Positions 41,471 to 49,242 are shown, numbered from the stretch's first letter. The stretch is DNA of 62,767 nucleotides from Oscillospiraceae bacterium (GCA_017430985.1 JAFRLZ010000009.1:1-62767); one strand, 5' to 3'. Notes: a model not told the origin generated them from the letters alone. A program made the numbers and translations.

Positions 41471-42532
41471 TTAGGCTACCGGCACGTATTCGTCGGGGAT
41501 CAGATTGGCGGGGACTTCCACGCCGAGTTCGGTCAGATACTGGACGGTGCCGGCGTGCAGCTTGGAGCAGGCCGAGGAGAGGAGCAGGTCGACCAGGTCA
41601 TACTTGCCGGTCGCGGGATAGGCCGCCACGACGCTGTCGTAGCCGCTGCCCTCAAACACGGCCTTGATGAACTTGTAGCCGTCCTCCTGCGGGAGCTCCG
41701 TCGTGGTCTGCACGCTGCCGACGACCTGGAAGGTCTTGACGTCGTAGTCGGCAAAGTCATAGGTGTTGGCGGGGATCACGGTGGGCGTGAGGTAGGGGTA
41801 CTGCTCGGCGATCTTCGCCAGGTCCTCGTCGGTGAAGCTCAGCAGGCGCACGTCGCGTGCGGTGTTGAGCTGCAGCACGAAGCTGTCGGGAGCGCTGCCC
41901 TGCTTGGTGGTGCCGACGATCTGACGGTCGCCGTAAGCGTCGGCGGCATCGCCCTGCGTGGCCTCAAAGTAGGCCGGCTGGAGCCCCAGCACGGCGAAGG
42001 CGTTGGTCACGGCCTGAGCGGTCGCGCCGCCGGTGGCGCCGGGATTGAACTTCTGACCTTCAAGCTCATAGATGTCCTGGATGCCGGTGTCGACCGCAAC
42101 GGCGATCTGGATCGGGGTCACGTCGTAGTACCAGAGCACGCGGGCGTCCTGGTTCTGCTTGTCGGCGTAGGAGCCGGTGCCGAAGTACAGCTCGTAGTCG
42201 GCCGCGGTCGTGGAGTTGCCGATGATGGCGTCGCCGTTGGAGATCTTGTTGATGATGTCGGCGATGCCCTGGGATTCGGAGACCGTCAGGTTATACTCGG
42301 GATAGGTGTCCTGAATGGCCTTGCCGATGGCAACGAAATAGGTATACAGCGCGGAGGTGGAGGGAGGCGCGGCGATGGTCATGAATTTCTTTTCCACTCT
42401 CGGAGCGGCGGTGGCGGCCGGGGCGTCGGAGCCGCCGGACGGCGCGGGAGCCGTCTGCTGCCCGCAGGCGCACAGGGCCAGCATCATGACGGCGGCCAGG
42501 AGAAGGGCGACGATCTTGGTCAGGTTTTTCAT
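41471..42532 (-). CDS. TAXI-family TRAP solute receptor, lipoprotein
   Basis: A 353-residue substrate-binding lipoprotein. The signal peptide ends in lipobox LCAC (Cys about residue 23), followed by an Ala/Pro/Ser-rich linker to about residue 48. The binding domain starts at FMTIAAPPSTSALYTYFVAIG and contains NPGATGGATAQAVTNAF. TAXI receptors bind dicarboxylates or amino acids such as glutamate. AAGGAGG lies 6 nt before the ATG. Confidence 0.92.
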   Translation of the reverse strand: MKNLTKIVALLLAAVMMLALCACGQQTAPAPSGGSDAPAATAAPRVEKKFMTIAAPPSTSALYTYFVAIGKAIQDTYPEYNLTVSESQGIADIINKISNGDAIIGNSTTAADYELYFGTGSYADKQNQDARVLWYYDVTPIQIAVAVDTGIQDIYELEGQKFNPGATGGATAQAVTNAFAVLGLQPAYFEATQGDAADAYGDRQIVGTTKQGSAPDSFVLQLNTARDVRLLSFTDEDLAKIAEQYPYLTPTVIPANTYDFADYDVKTFQVVGSVQTTTELPQEDGYKFIKAVFEGSGYDSVVAAYPATGKYDLVDLLLSSACSKLHAGTVQYLTELGVEVPANLIPDEYVPVA

Positions 42533-42594
42533 AATATCCTCCTTTTTGTTTGAACGGTTTTTCCGGTTCTTTCGTCTGTTCGGGTCAAAGGGTC

Positions 42595-43161
42595 TTATTT
42601 GTGCTTGTCCAGGAGCAGTTCTCTGCCGGCGAGGAAACGGTGGAAGTCGGCGTCCGCGACGTCGGCGTAATAGAGGGCCAGACCCTCGATGCTGCGGGGG
42701 ATCTTTCGCGATTCGCCGGTATGAGAGATCAGGATGGAGACGACCTCTTCGGGGAAGCCCTCGCGCTCGGCGTAAAAGGCGCTCAGGAAGCCGTGCTGAT
42801 AGGTCTCGCCGAGCGAGCCCTTGTGCGCGCCGTCCGGCGTGGGCTCGTATTCCACGATCTTGCACACGTCGTGCAGCAGGCAGGAGGCCACCAGCACGTC
42901 GCGGTCGCACGTCTCGCCGAAGAGCTTTTCCAGGACATCGACCAGACCCAGCGCGCCGAGCACGCAGGCGCGGGTGTGCGTCACAAGGCTGATGCCCGGA
43001 GCCAGAGGATTGTACCAGGCCTCGGTCATATCGTCCCATTTGCTGCGCTGATAGGCCTCGTTCCAGATCTCCAGAACTTTTTTGGCCCAGGCTCTGTTCT
43101 TGAGGAGCGCCTCCTCGGGGAACAGGGCGGCCACTTCTTCGATGCTGTATTGTTTTTTCAT
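42595..43161 (-). CDS. HD-domain phosphohydrolase-like protein
   Basis: A 188-residue protein with the H...HD...D signature: His in SLVTHTRACV, HD in SCLLHDVCKI, and a later D near YYADVADADF. HD proteins are usually metal-dependent phosphohydrolases of nucleotides. Its position between the receptor gene and DUF4387 copy 2 suggests a part in the same pathway; no other link is visible. ATG at 43161 has AAAGGAG upstream. Confidence 0.85.
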   Translation of the reverse strand: MKKQYSIEEVAALFPEEALLKNRAWAKKVLEIWNEAYQRSKWDDMTEAWYNPLAPGISLVTHTRACVLGALGLVDVLEKLFGETCDRDVLVASCLLHDVCKIVEYEPTPDGAHKGSLGETYQHGFLSAFYAEREGFPEEVVSILISHTGESRKIPRSIEGLALYYADVADADFHRFLAGRELLLDKHK

Positions 43162-43177
43162 AGCGTCTCCTTTCTGT

Positions 43178-43486
43178 TCAGACAGGGATCTCCAGTTCGA
43201 CCAGCGGCGCGTGATGCTGGCAGCCGTACACGTCGCCGTCTTCAAAATCGCCGCAAAAGGCTTTGCGCGGGAAGGAAAATTTTATGGCGTTGGCGCCGGT
43301 GCATTCAAAATACTGCACCTTTTCCAGCGGGATGTCGTAGAGCTCGGAGATCAACTTCGGCGTCAGGACGCCGGTGGCCAGCGTTTTTTCATAGCTTTCC
43401 CGATCTCCGAAGAGGATATCGATCGTCAGGGCAAAGGGGCCCGCATTTTTGCAGCGGACCATCTGCGCCAGTTCGTACAGTTTCAT
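43178..43486 (-). CDS. DUF4387 protein, AtuA-associated, copy 2
   Basis: A 102-residue paralogue of the protein at 37827 (YELAQMVRCKNAGPFALTID, ECTGANAIKFSFPR). It lies 12 bp after AtuA copy 2, repeating the AtuA-DUF4387 order of copy 1. The repeated module implies a dedicated partner for each AtuA protein. Confidence 0.88.
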   Translation of the reverse strand: MKLYELAQMVRCKNAGPFALTIDILFGDRESYEKTLATGVLTPKLISELYDIPLEKVQYFECTGANAIKFSFPRKAFCGDFEDGDVYGCQHHAPLVELEIPV

Positions 43487-43498
43487 TTGGACACCCCC

Positions 43499-44842
43499 TT
43501 ACAGTTCTTCATAGCGAATGGGGAACAGCTCCAGCGGATCGTCCACTTCGATCACATGGTTCAGGCAGAAATTGTAGACGACGCCGTTCTCCACGACGAT
43601 GGGCGAATACGGATAGGCGATCTGGCTCTGATGGCCGTGCCACTCCTTGATCGGGTGATGCAGGAAGGTGTGGCTGGCGATCGCGATGATCGACTGAGCG
43701 TTCTCGGGGCTGTCGGCGATGGTCTCCATGACAATGCCGATCTCGCCGGGCTCTTCCGCCCTGGGGTTGCCGTAGACCCGGTACTGGAACCTGTAATCGT
43801 CTTTGGTGAGGCCCGTACTGGCCTCGATCTTCTTCATGATCGTCGCGCGGGAGCTGTCGAGGAAGCTGTCCAGCTGGCGGAGGATCAGCGGGTCGCGGAT
43901 CCCGCCCAGCGCGAAGGCGCGGTAGCCGGCCTTGAGCGCGCCCTCGAGCTTGACCGTGTACCTGGGGCTGAACTCCAGGCGGCTGTTCGAGATGTTCACG
44001 CGGCGGTCGTTCTCCGCCTCGTATTTGGCGTCTTTGATCTGCAGCACCCGGCCCGGCTCCACGAGGACGAAGGGGTCGGTGTTCTCATACAGAGAATGCG
44101 CCAGACAGCTGACCGGCGTGCAGCGCATCAACGGGTTGGGAGGCTCGATGCTCACGGAGTCCTCGCGGACCCAGGCCATCATGCAGTCGGGATAGATCCG
44201 CTGCTCCACCGCGCCCGCGCCGCATTCCAGGATCTTGGCGGCATGCCAGGCCGAGCCCGTATCCATGCCCTTCATGATGGGATAGGCGGCATAGATCGAG
44301 GTGTCGCTGGCGCGGCCCGCGATCACGACGTCGGCGCCGGCGCGCATGGCCTCGATGAAGGGCTCCGGGCCCATGACGCCGACGATCCGCTCGGTTTTTT
44401 CCAGAGTCGTCTCGTCGAAATCCGGAGCGGGGTCCAGCGGCGACATCCTGCCGGCGCGCATATAGGAGCGCAGCTGCTCCTTGCTGATCTCGGACTGGAT
44501 CACCGCGAGCTTGAAATGATAGCCCTCTTCGGCCGCGATCTCGCGGACGATGTCCACCATCCAGTCCACATGGGGCTTGCCGCCCGCGGTGCCGGCTGAG
44601 CCGACGAGCACCGGGATGTGCGCCTTCAGGCCTTCGCGGATCATGAGGCGGAGGTCCCGCTTGGCAGCCGCGCGGGAAGAGATGGGCACGCCGGCGCCGA
44701 GATAGTACGGGCCGTTGTCGCAGGAACCGGAATCGCAGCCGATCACGTCGGCCTTGAACTCTGTGACGCCCCGGACAAGACTTTCTTCCTTGAAGCCGGT
44801 GGCGAGCATCCCTGTTGCGGCGAGTACGCGAACTTCGTTCAT
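43499..44842 (-). CDS. AtuA family protein (DUF1446), copy 2
   Basis: A 447-residue paralogue of the protein at 38141, sharing CDSGSCDNGPYYLG, GSAGTAGGKPHVDWM, GRASDTSIYAA, WHAAKILECGAG and GIRDPLILRQLDSFL. The duplicates are divergent, so they probably act on different intermediates of the same route or form a heteromeric enzyme. It is the second gene after the divergent promoter region. Confidence 0.88.
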   Translation of the reverse strand: MNEVRVLAATGMLATGFKEESLVRGVTEFKADVIGCDSGSCDNGPYYLGAGVPISSRAAAKRDLRLMIREGLKAHIPVLVGSAGTAGGKPHVDWMVDIVREIAAEEGYHFKLAVIQSEISKEQLRSYMRAGRMSPLDPAPDFDETTLEKTERIVGVMGPEPFIEAMRAGADVVIAGRASDTSIYAAYPIMKGMDTGSAWHAAKILECGAGAVEQRIYPDCMMAWVREDSVSIEPPNPLMRCTPVSCLAHSLYENTDPFVLVEPGRVLQIKDAKYEAENDRRVNISNSRLEFSPRYTVKLEGALKAGYRAFALGGIRDPLILRQLDSFLDSSRATIMKKIEASTGLTKDDYRFQYRVYGNPRAEEPGEIGIVMETIADSPENAQSIIAIASHTFLHHPIKEWHGHQSQIAYPYSPIVVENGVVYNFCLNHVIEVDDPLELFPIRYEEL

Positions 44843-44854
44843 ATCCTGTTCTCC

Positions 44855-45709
44855 TTATTTAACAACGCTGTCGAGCTCGGAGAGCTCGTCGATGTGGATC
44901 AGCGACATGATCTCCTTGGACAGCGCCGAGGTCTCCTCCGGTGTGAAGCCGCTGCGGCCGGTGCGGAACATGTTTTCGTAGGTGCGCTTGATGCTGGAGA
45001 AGGCGGAGATCACCGGGGTGAGCGGGTAGATGATCATCTTGTAGCCGTAGGAGGCCGCTTCCTCCGGGGAGGGGATCGGACGTCCGAGACCCTCGGAGGC
45101 GACGTAGCAGAGCGGATAATCCACCTTCTTCGGGGTCAGGATCATCTCCTCCTCGTTCCGTGGGAAGGTCATCACCAAATCGCAGCCCGTTTTGGCGTAG
45201 AGATTGGCGCGCTCGATGGCGTTGTTCCAGTCCTCATCCGCGTTGCGGCCGGCGTCCGTCCGGGCGATGATGATCGTGTCCGGCGTCTTTCTGCACTTGA
45301 GGCACAGATCGATCTTCTGGAGCATCTCGTCGGCGGAGATGATGTAGTGCTTGCCCTTGTGATAGCTGATTGGCTTGGGATAGACCTGGTCTTCGAGCTG
45401 GATGCCCTGGCAGCCGGCCTCTTCAAAGCATTTCAGCATCCGCTTCACCATCGGCAGGTCGCCGAAGCCGGCGCCCGCGTCGACCGTCAGCGGGATGTCG
45501 GACACATGGCTGATGTTCCGGGAGATGTCCGCGAACTCCGTCAGGGTCGTCAGGGGCTCCGTCGTCCCCAGATGCGCGCCGACCGCCCAGCCGCCCAGGT
45601 AGGCTGCTTTGAACCCAATATTTTCTATAGCCAGCGCGGACAGAGGGTCAAAACAGCCGGGCGCCACAACGATCTTCTCTGTTTCTAATAATTTTTTTAA
45701 CTTTTCCAC
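44855..45709 (-). CDS. Isocitrate lyase/PEP mutase-fold protein with altered active site
   Basis: A 284-residue TIM-barrel protein of the ICL/PEPM superfamily (PGCFDPLSALAIENIGF, TVDAGAGFGD, GIQLEDQVYP, IIIARTDA). Typical C-C lyases such as 2-methylisocitrate lyase have the gating-loop motif K-K/R-C-G-H; here the loop reads KPISYHKGK and lacks the catalytic Cys. The second Mg-binding Asp is Gly79 (VDAGAG), while Asp77 and Glu106 remain. It may cleave or hydrolyse another 2-oxo or 2-hydroxy acid. The start is GTG at 45709, with AGGGGG about 8 nt upstream. It opens the AtuA/TRAP unit. Confidence 0.85.
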   Translation of the reverse strand: MEKLKKLLETEKIVVAPGCFDPLSALAIENIGFKAAYLGGWAVGAHLGTTEPLTTLTEFADISRNISHVSDIPLTVDAGAGFGDLPMVKRMLKCFEEAGCQGIQLEDQVYPKPISYHKGKHYIISADEMLQKIDLCLKCRKTPDTIIIARTDAGRNADEDWNNAIERANLYAKTGCDLVMTFPRNEEEMILTPKKVDYPLCYVASEGLGRPIPSPEEAASYGYKMIIYPLTPVISAFSSIKRTYENMFRTGRSGFTPEETSALSKEIMSLIHIDELSELDSVVK

Positions 45710-45815
45710 AAATACACCCCCTAATATTTTACAGAAACTGTGCGGATTAATGCTCTTGTGAGTAAAATATAACATTGAGATGGCGAAAGATGAAGCTCAA
45801 AAACATAGCATTTGA

Positions 45816-45832
45816 TATAAACAATATTTATA
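45816..45832. promoter_or_regulatory. Candidate LysR operator (T-N11-A palindrome)
   Basis: TATAAACAATATTTATA is a perfect inverted repeat with 6-bp arms and contains T-N11-A (45818-45830), the classic LTTR core. It lies between the divergent LysR gene and the AtuA unit, about 107 bp upstream of the lyase start. Confidence 0.6.
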
Positions 45833-45860
45833 ACAAGCGGCCTTTTGGATGCAGAGGGCC

Positions 45861-45888
45861 TTGTAATCCGAAAACGCCGTGCTATACT
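45861..45888 (+). promoter_or_regulatory. Promoter of the LysR gene
   Basis: TTGTAA (45861-45866), a 16-bp spacer and TATACT (45883-45888), 47 bp before the GTG start. Confidence 0.65.
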
Positions 45889-45934
45889 GAAGCAGAGATC
45901 GACGCCTTTCAACGGGAAAAAGGGGGCCGGAACC

Positions 45935-46819
45935 GTGGATAATATGGATTGGCAGATCGTAAAAGTACTGAGAGAAGAAAAGAGCGCCATCAAAACGGCG
46001 GCGCGCTGCAACATGTCACAGCCGGCGGTGATGTACCGGCTAAACAAGATGGAGGAAGAGTTCGGCGTGATCCTCTTCTCCCGGAGCAACCACGGCATTT
46101 CGTTCACCAGCGCAGGCGAGCGGCTTCTGCTGTATTCGGACAAGATGCTCCAGCAATACAGCGACATCAAGGACTACGTCCGCTCCGCCGGTTCCGATCT
46201 GGTCGGAACGATCAGCATCGGCGCCACCTCGTCTTTCACAAACCTGTTTTTCCCGCATCTTCTGCAGAAATTCCGGCAGCAGTATTCCAAGATCCAACTG
46301 CAGTTTTTCTGCGGCAAGAGCGACGAGCTTCTGGCCAAGCTCGAGCGGCGGGAGATCAGCATCGGCATCATCCGCGGCGCGCACGAGTGGAACGGCGGGA
46401 AATACACCATCGCGCGCGAGCCGATCATGATCGCCTCCAGCACGCCCATCGATATGGAGGCGCTGCCGCATATCCCCTATATCAACTACCGGGCGGACCC
46501 GCTTTTGCAGAGCCAGATCAACAGCTGGTGGGCCGGCCTCTACGGCGACTGTCAGCCGAATACGATCATCTATGCCTACGACACACAGAGCTGCCTGAGC
46601 TTTGTGGAGTGCGGTCTCGGCTTTTCCATCATGCCGGCGATCCGCCTGGCGCAGAGCCCGAACATCTATAAAAAAGCGCTCACGAAAACGGACGGGAGCC
46701 ACATCCTTCGCGAGACGCACCTGTTTTATCATCAGGACATCACCGAGCTCGACGCCTACAACGCCTTCCTCACCTTCTTCCTGAACGAGATCAAGTACAT
46801 GGACTTCTCGTTCTCCTGA
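45935..46819 (+). CDS. LysR-family transcriptional regulator of the AtuA/TRAP unit
   Basis: A 294-residue LTTR. The winged helix covers about residues 5-65 (VKVLREEKSAIKTAARCNMS, then PAVMYRLNKMEEEFGVILF and TSAGERLLLYSD). The periplasmic-type substrate domain begins near GTISIGATSSFTNLFFP, with a small-ligand pocket. Being divergent from the lyase-AtuA unit, it probably activates that unit when its substrate is present. The GTG at 45935 follows AGGGGG at 8 nt; an ATG at 45944 is an alternative. Confidence 0.88.
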   Translation: MDNMDWQIVKVLREEKSAIKTAARCNMSQPAVMYRLNKMEEEFGVILFSRSNHGISFTSAGERLLLYSDKMLQQYSDIKDYVRSAGSDLVGTISIGATSSFTNLFFPHLLQKFRQQYSKIQLQFFCGKSDELLAKLERREISIGIIRGAHEWNGGKYTIAREPIMIASSTPIDMEALPHIPYINYRADPLLQSQINSWWAGLYGDCQPNTIIYAYDTQSCLSFVECGLGFSIMPAIRLAQSPNIYKKALTKTDGSHILRETHLFYHQDITELDAYNAFLTFFLNEIKYMDFSFS

Positions 46820-46851
46820 GCGGCGGCGCGAAAGACCCGAAGCAAGGTTTC

Positions 46852-46914
46852 GCATAACGAAAAACCTCCTGCAAATACTATCCGTGTCAACAGATAGAAA
46901 CGCAGGAGGTTTTT
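46852..46914 (+). promoter_or_regulatory. Candidate sigma-G promoter inside an SD-sequestering hairpin (spoVT leader)
   Basis: GCATA (46852-46856), a 17-bp spacer and AATACTA (46874-46880) resemble the sigma-G consensus. A 13-bp inverted repeat (AAAAACCTCCTGC at 46860-46872 with GCAGGAGGTTTTT at 46902-46914) pairs the AGGAGG ribosome binding site of spoVT. A nested CTATC/GATAG pair lies in its loop. Transcripts starting near 46887 would omit the left arm and leave the site free; read-through from the LysR gene would mask it or terminate. Confidence 0.55.
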
Positions 46915-46919
46915 AGCCT

Positions 46920-47462
46920 ATGAAAGCAACCGGTATCGTGCGACGGATCGACGACCTCGGCCGGGTGGTCATCCCCAAGGAGATCCGCCGCACCATGCGC
47001 ATCCGCGAGGGTGACCCGCTGGAGATCTTCACCGATAAGGACGGGGAGCTCATTTTCAAAAAGTATTCGCCGATCGGAGAACTGACGGATTTCGCTGCGC
47101 AGCTCTGCGACAGTCTGAGGCGCTCCAGCGACGGTATCGCCGCCATCTGCGACCGCGACACGCTGATCGCCGTCGCCGGTCCCGGCCGGCGCGAGCTGTT
47201 GGAAAAGACGATCAGCCCCGCGCTGAGCGAGATCATGGACAAGCGCGGGATCTACCGCCGGGAGACGGGGGACAGCGAGCTGCCCGCCGCCGCCGCGGAC
47301 GAGCACTTCTGCCTCGCCGTGGCCGCGCCCATCCTCAGCGAGGGCGACGTGATGGGCGCGGTGCTCTTCCTCGCGCCGCGCGGCGCGCAGGGCGCCGGCG
47401 AGGTGGAATACCGCCTGGCGCAGGCCGCGGCGGCCTTTCTCGGCAAGCAGATGGAAAGCTGA
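46920..47462 (+). CDS. spoVT: Stage V sporulation protein T (SpoVT)
   Basis: A 180-residue transcription factor that modulates sigma-G-dependent genes in the forespore. The AbrB-type N-terminal domain is nearly invariant (MKATGIVRRIDDLGRVVIPK, then IRRTMRIREGDPLEIF). A GAF-like C-terminal domain follows (about 60-180). It marks the organism as a spore former. AGGAGG lies 11 nt before the ATG. Confidence 0.95.
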   Translation: MKATGIVRRIDDLGRVVIPKEIRRTMRIREGDPLEIFTDKDGELIFKKYSPIGELTDFAAQLCDSLRRSSDGIAAICDRDTLIAVAGPGRRELLEKTISPALSEIMDKRGIYRRETGDSELPAAAADEHFCLAVAAPILSEGDVMGAVLFLAPRGAQGAGEVEYRLAQAAAAFLGKQMES

Positions 47463-47469
47463 AGCCCCC

Positions 47470-47498
47470 TTGTCAAGCGGAGGCGGCTGTGCTATAGT
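47470..47498 (+). promoter_or_regulatory. Sigma-A promoter of the ABC-F leader
   Basis: TTGTCA (47470-47475), a 17-bp spacer and TATAGT (47493-47498). It directs a leader of about 220 nt. Confidence 0.8.
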
Positions 47499-47529
47499 AG
47501 ACTCATCCAAAACAGATGGGAGTTGGGAA

Positions 47530-47629
47530 GATGCGCCTTTCCTGCTGATTTCACAGGTATGACGGACCGACGCGGCCGCAGAGACCGCGGGTTTTGTTGT
47601 GCCTGCCGAAGCGCAGGAAGCATCTTTTT
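47530..47629 (+). promoter_or_regulatory. Leader attenuator upstream of the Lsa-type ABC-F gene
   Basis: GATGC (47530-47534) and TTCCTGC (47539-47545) can pair with GCATC (47620-47624) and GCAGGAA (47613-47619), followed by five T (47625-47629): a terminator whose left arm overlaps a five-codon leader ORF. An alternative hairpin CCTGC (47602-47606) with GCAGG (47613-47617) would block it. The pattern fits ribosome-stalling attenuation as known for ABC-F resistance genes. Confidence 0.6.
47531..47548 (+). CDS. Leader peptide MRLSC
   Basis: ATG CGC CTT TCC TGC TGA follows GGGAG by 8 nt. The five-residue reading frame lies in the 5' arm of the attenuator. A ribosome held here by a drug would keep the terminator from forming, allowing the ABC-F gene to be transcribed. 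Translation is inferred from the Shine-Dalgarno site and the layout. Confidence 0.5.
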   Translation: MRLSC

Positions 47630-47723
47630 CGACCGATCATAGACGGAGCATGCCCTGTCATGCCCTCATGTTGGCCGCGGGAGGATTTCCTGCGGCCAAA
47701 TCTGTTATTCAGGAGGGCACATC

Positions 47724-49211
47724 ATGTCTCAAATCAAGGTGAGCGATCTGAGCTTTGCCTACCCGGGCAGCTACGACAACGTGTTTGAAAACGCCTCCTT
47801 CCAGATCGACACAGACTGGAAGCTGGGTTTCACCGGCCGCAACGGCCGCGGCAAGACCACCTTTTTAAAGCTTTTGATGGGGGAGTATCCCTATCAGGGC
47901 AGCATCTCGGCGAGCGTCGCCTTCGACTATTTCCCCTTCCCCGTGCCGCACCCGGACTGGCTGGCCGGCGAGGCGCTGGAGGAGGTCTGCCCGGAGGTGC
48001 CGCGCTGGCGGCTGCTGCGGGAGATGGCGGCGCTGCAGCTCGATGAGGAGCTGCTCTACCGCCCCTTTGAAACGCTGTCCAACGGCGAGCGCACGAAGCT
48101 GCTGCTTGCGCTGCTCTTCGCGCGGGACAACCGCTTCCTGCTCATCGACGAGCCGACCAACCACCTCGATCTGCGCGGCCGCGAGCTCGTCAGCCGGTAC
48201 TTGAACAGCAAAAAAGGCTTTATCCTCGTCAGCCACGACCGCGCCTTCCTCGACGGCTGCGTGGATCACATCCTCTCGATCAACAGGGCGACGATCGAGG
48301 TGCAGCGGGGGAACTTTTCGAGCTGGTGGGAGAACAAGCAGCGGCAGGATCAATTTGAGCTGGACGAGAACGAAAAGCTCAAGAAAGAGATCAGGCGGCT
48401 GAAGGAAGCGGCGCGCGAAAAAGCGCAGTGGTCGGACGCTGCGGAGAGCCGGAAGATCGGCGCCGGCGCGGCGAAGGCGGAGAACAAAAAGGGCTGGGCC
48501 CCGCTGCAGGGCGCCAAGGCCAAAAAGCAGATGGCCCGTTCCAAGGCCATCGAGGGGCGGCAGCAGGCCGCCATCGAGGAAAAATCGAAGCTGCTGAAGA
48601 ACCTCGAGGAGGCCGAGGCGCTCAAGCTGACGCAGATGCCTTATCACAGCTCGCGCCTGCTCTGGGCGAAGGACCTGAGCGTGGACTACGGCGCGGGGCC
48701 GGTCTTCGAGGGCCTGGGCTTCGAGCTGCTGCAGGGCGACCGGCTCGCCGTGCTCGGCCCGAACGGCAGCGGGAAATCGAGCCTTCTGAAGCTCGTCTGC
48801 GGGGAGGAGATCCCGCACGCGGGCGTTTTCGAGCGGGGCAGCCGCCTCCGTATCTCCTATGTGCCGCAGGACACGGCCTTCCTGCGCGGGGACCTCTCCC
48901 ATTTCGCGCGCGAGCGGGAGATCGACGAGAGCCTGTTCAAAGCGATATTGCGCAAGCTGGATTTCGCGCGCGTTCAGTTTGAAAAGGACATGGCCGACTA
49001 CAGCGCCGGGCAGAAGAAAAAGGTGCTGCTCGCGGCGAGTCTCTGCGAGCGCGCGCACCTGCACGTCTGGGACGAGCCGATGAACTTTGTGGACGTGCTC
49101 TCGCGCATGCAGCTCGAGGAGCTGATCCTCCGCGCGCGGCCGACGCTGCTGTTTGTCGAGCACGACCGCGCCTTCTGCGAGAAGATCGCTACGAAGACGG
49201 TAACACTTTGA
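47724..49211 (+). CDS. Lsa-type ABC-F ribosomal protection protein
   Basis: A 495-residue soluble ATPase with two nucleotide-binding domains and no membrane segments. Domain 1 has GRNGRGKTT (38-46), LSNGERTKLLLALLF and LLIDEPTNHLD. A charged linker of about 100 residues follows (the part that reaches the ribosome). Domain 2 has GPNGSGKSS, YSAGQKKKVLLAASL and the typical Lsa form WDEPMNFVDV. The start IDTDWKLGFTGRNGRG is characteristic of the Lsa group, which protects ribosomes from lincosamides, streptogramin A and pleuromutilins. Expression is probably drug-controlled through the leader. Confidence 0.92.
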   Translation: MSQIKVSDLSFAYPGSYDNVFENASFQIDTDWKLGFTGRNGRGKTTFLKLLMGEYPYQGSISASVAFDYFPFPVPHPDWLAGEALEEVCPEVPRWRLLREMAALQLDEELLYRPFETLSNGERTKLLLALLFARDNRFLLIDEPTNHLDLRGRELVSRYLNSKKGFILVSHDRAFLDGCVDHILSINRATIEVQRGNFSSWWENKQRQDQFELDENEKLKKEIRRLKEAAREKAQWSDAAESRKIGAGAAKAENKKGWAPLQGAKAKKQMARSKAIEGRQQAAIEEKSKLLKNLEEAEALKLTQMPYHSSRLLWAKDLSVDYGAGPVFEGLGFELLQGDRLAVLGPNGSGKSSLLKLVCGEEIPHAGVFERGSRLRISYVPQDTAFLRGDLSHFAREREIDESLFKAILRKLDFARVQFEKDMADYSAGQKKKVLLAASLCERAHLHVWDEPMNFVDVLSRMQLEELILRARPTLLFVEHDRAFCEKIATKTVTL

Positions 49212-49242
49212 AACTTTTTTCGCGCACAGGGCGGAAAAAGCC

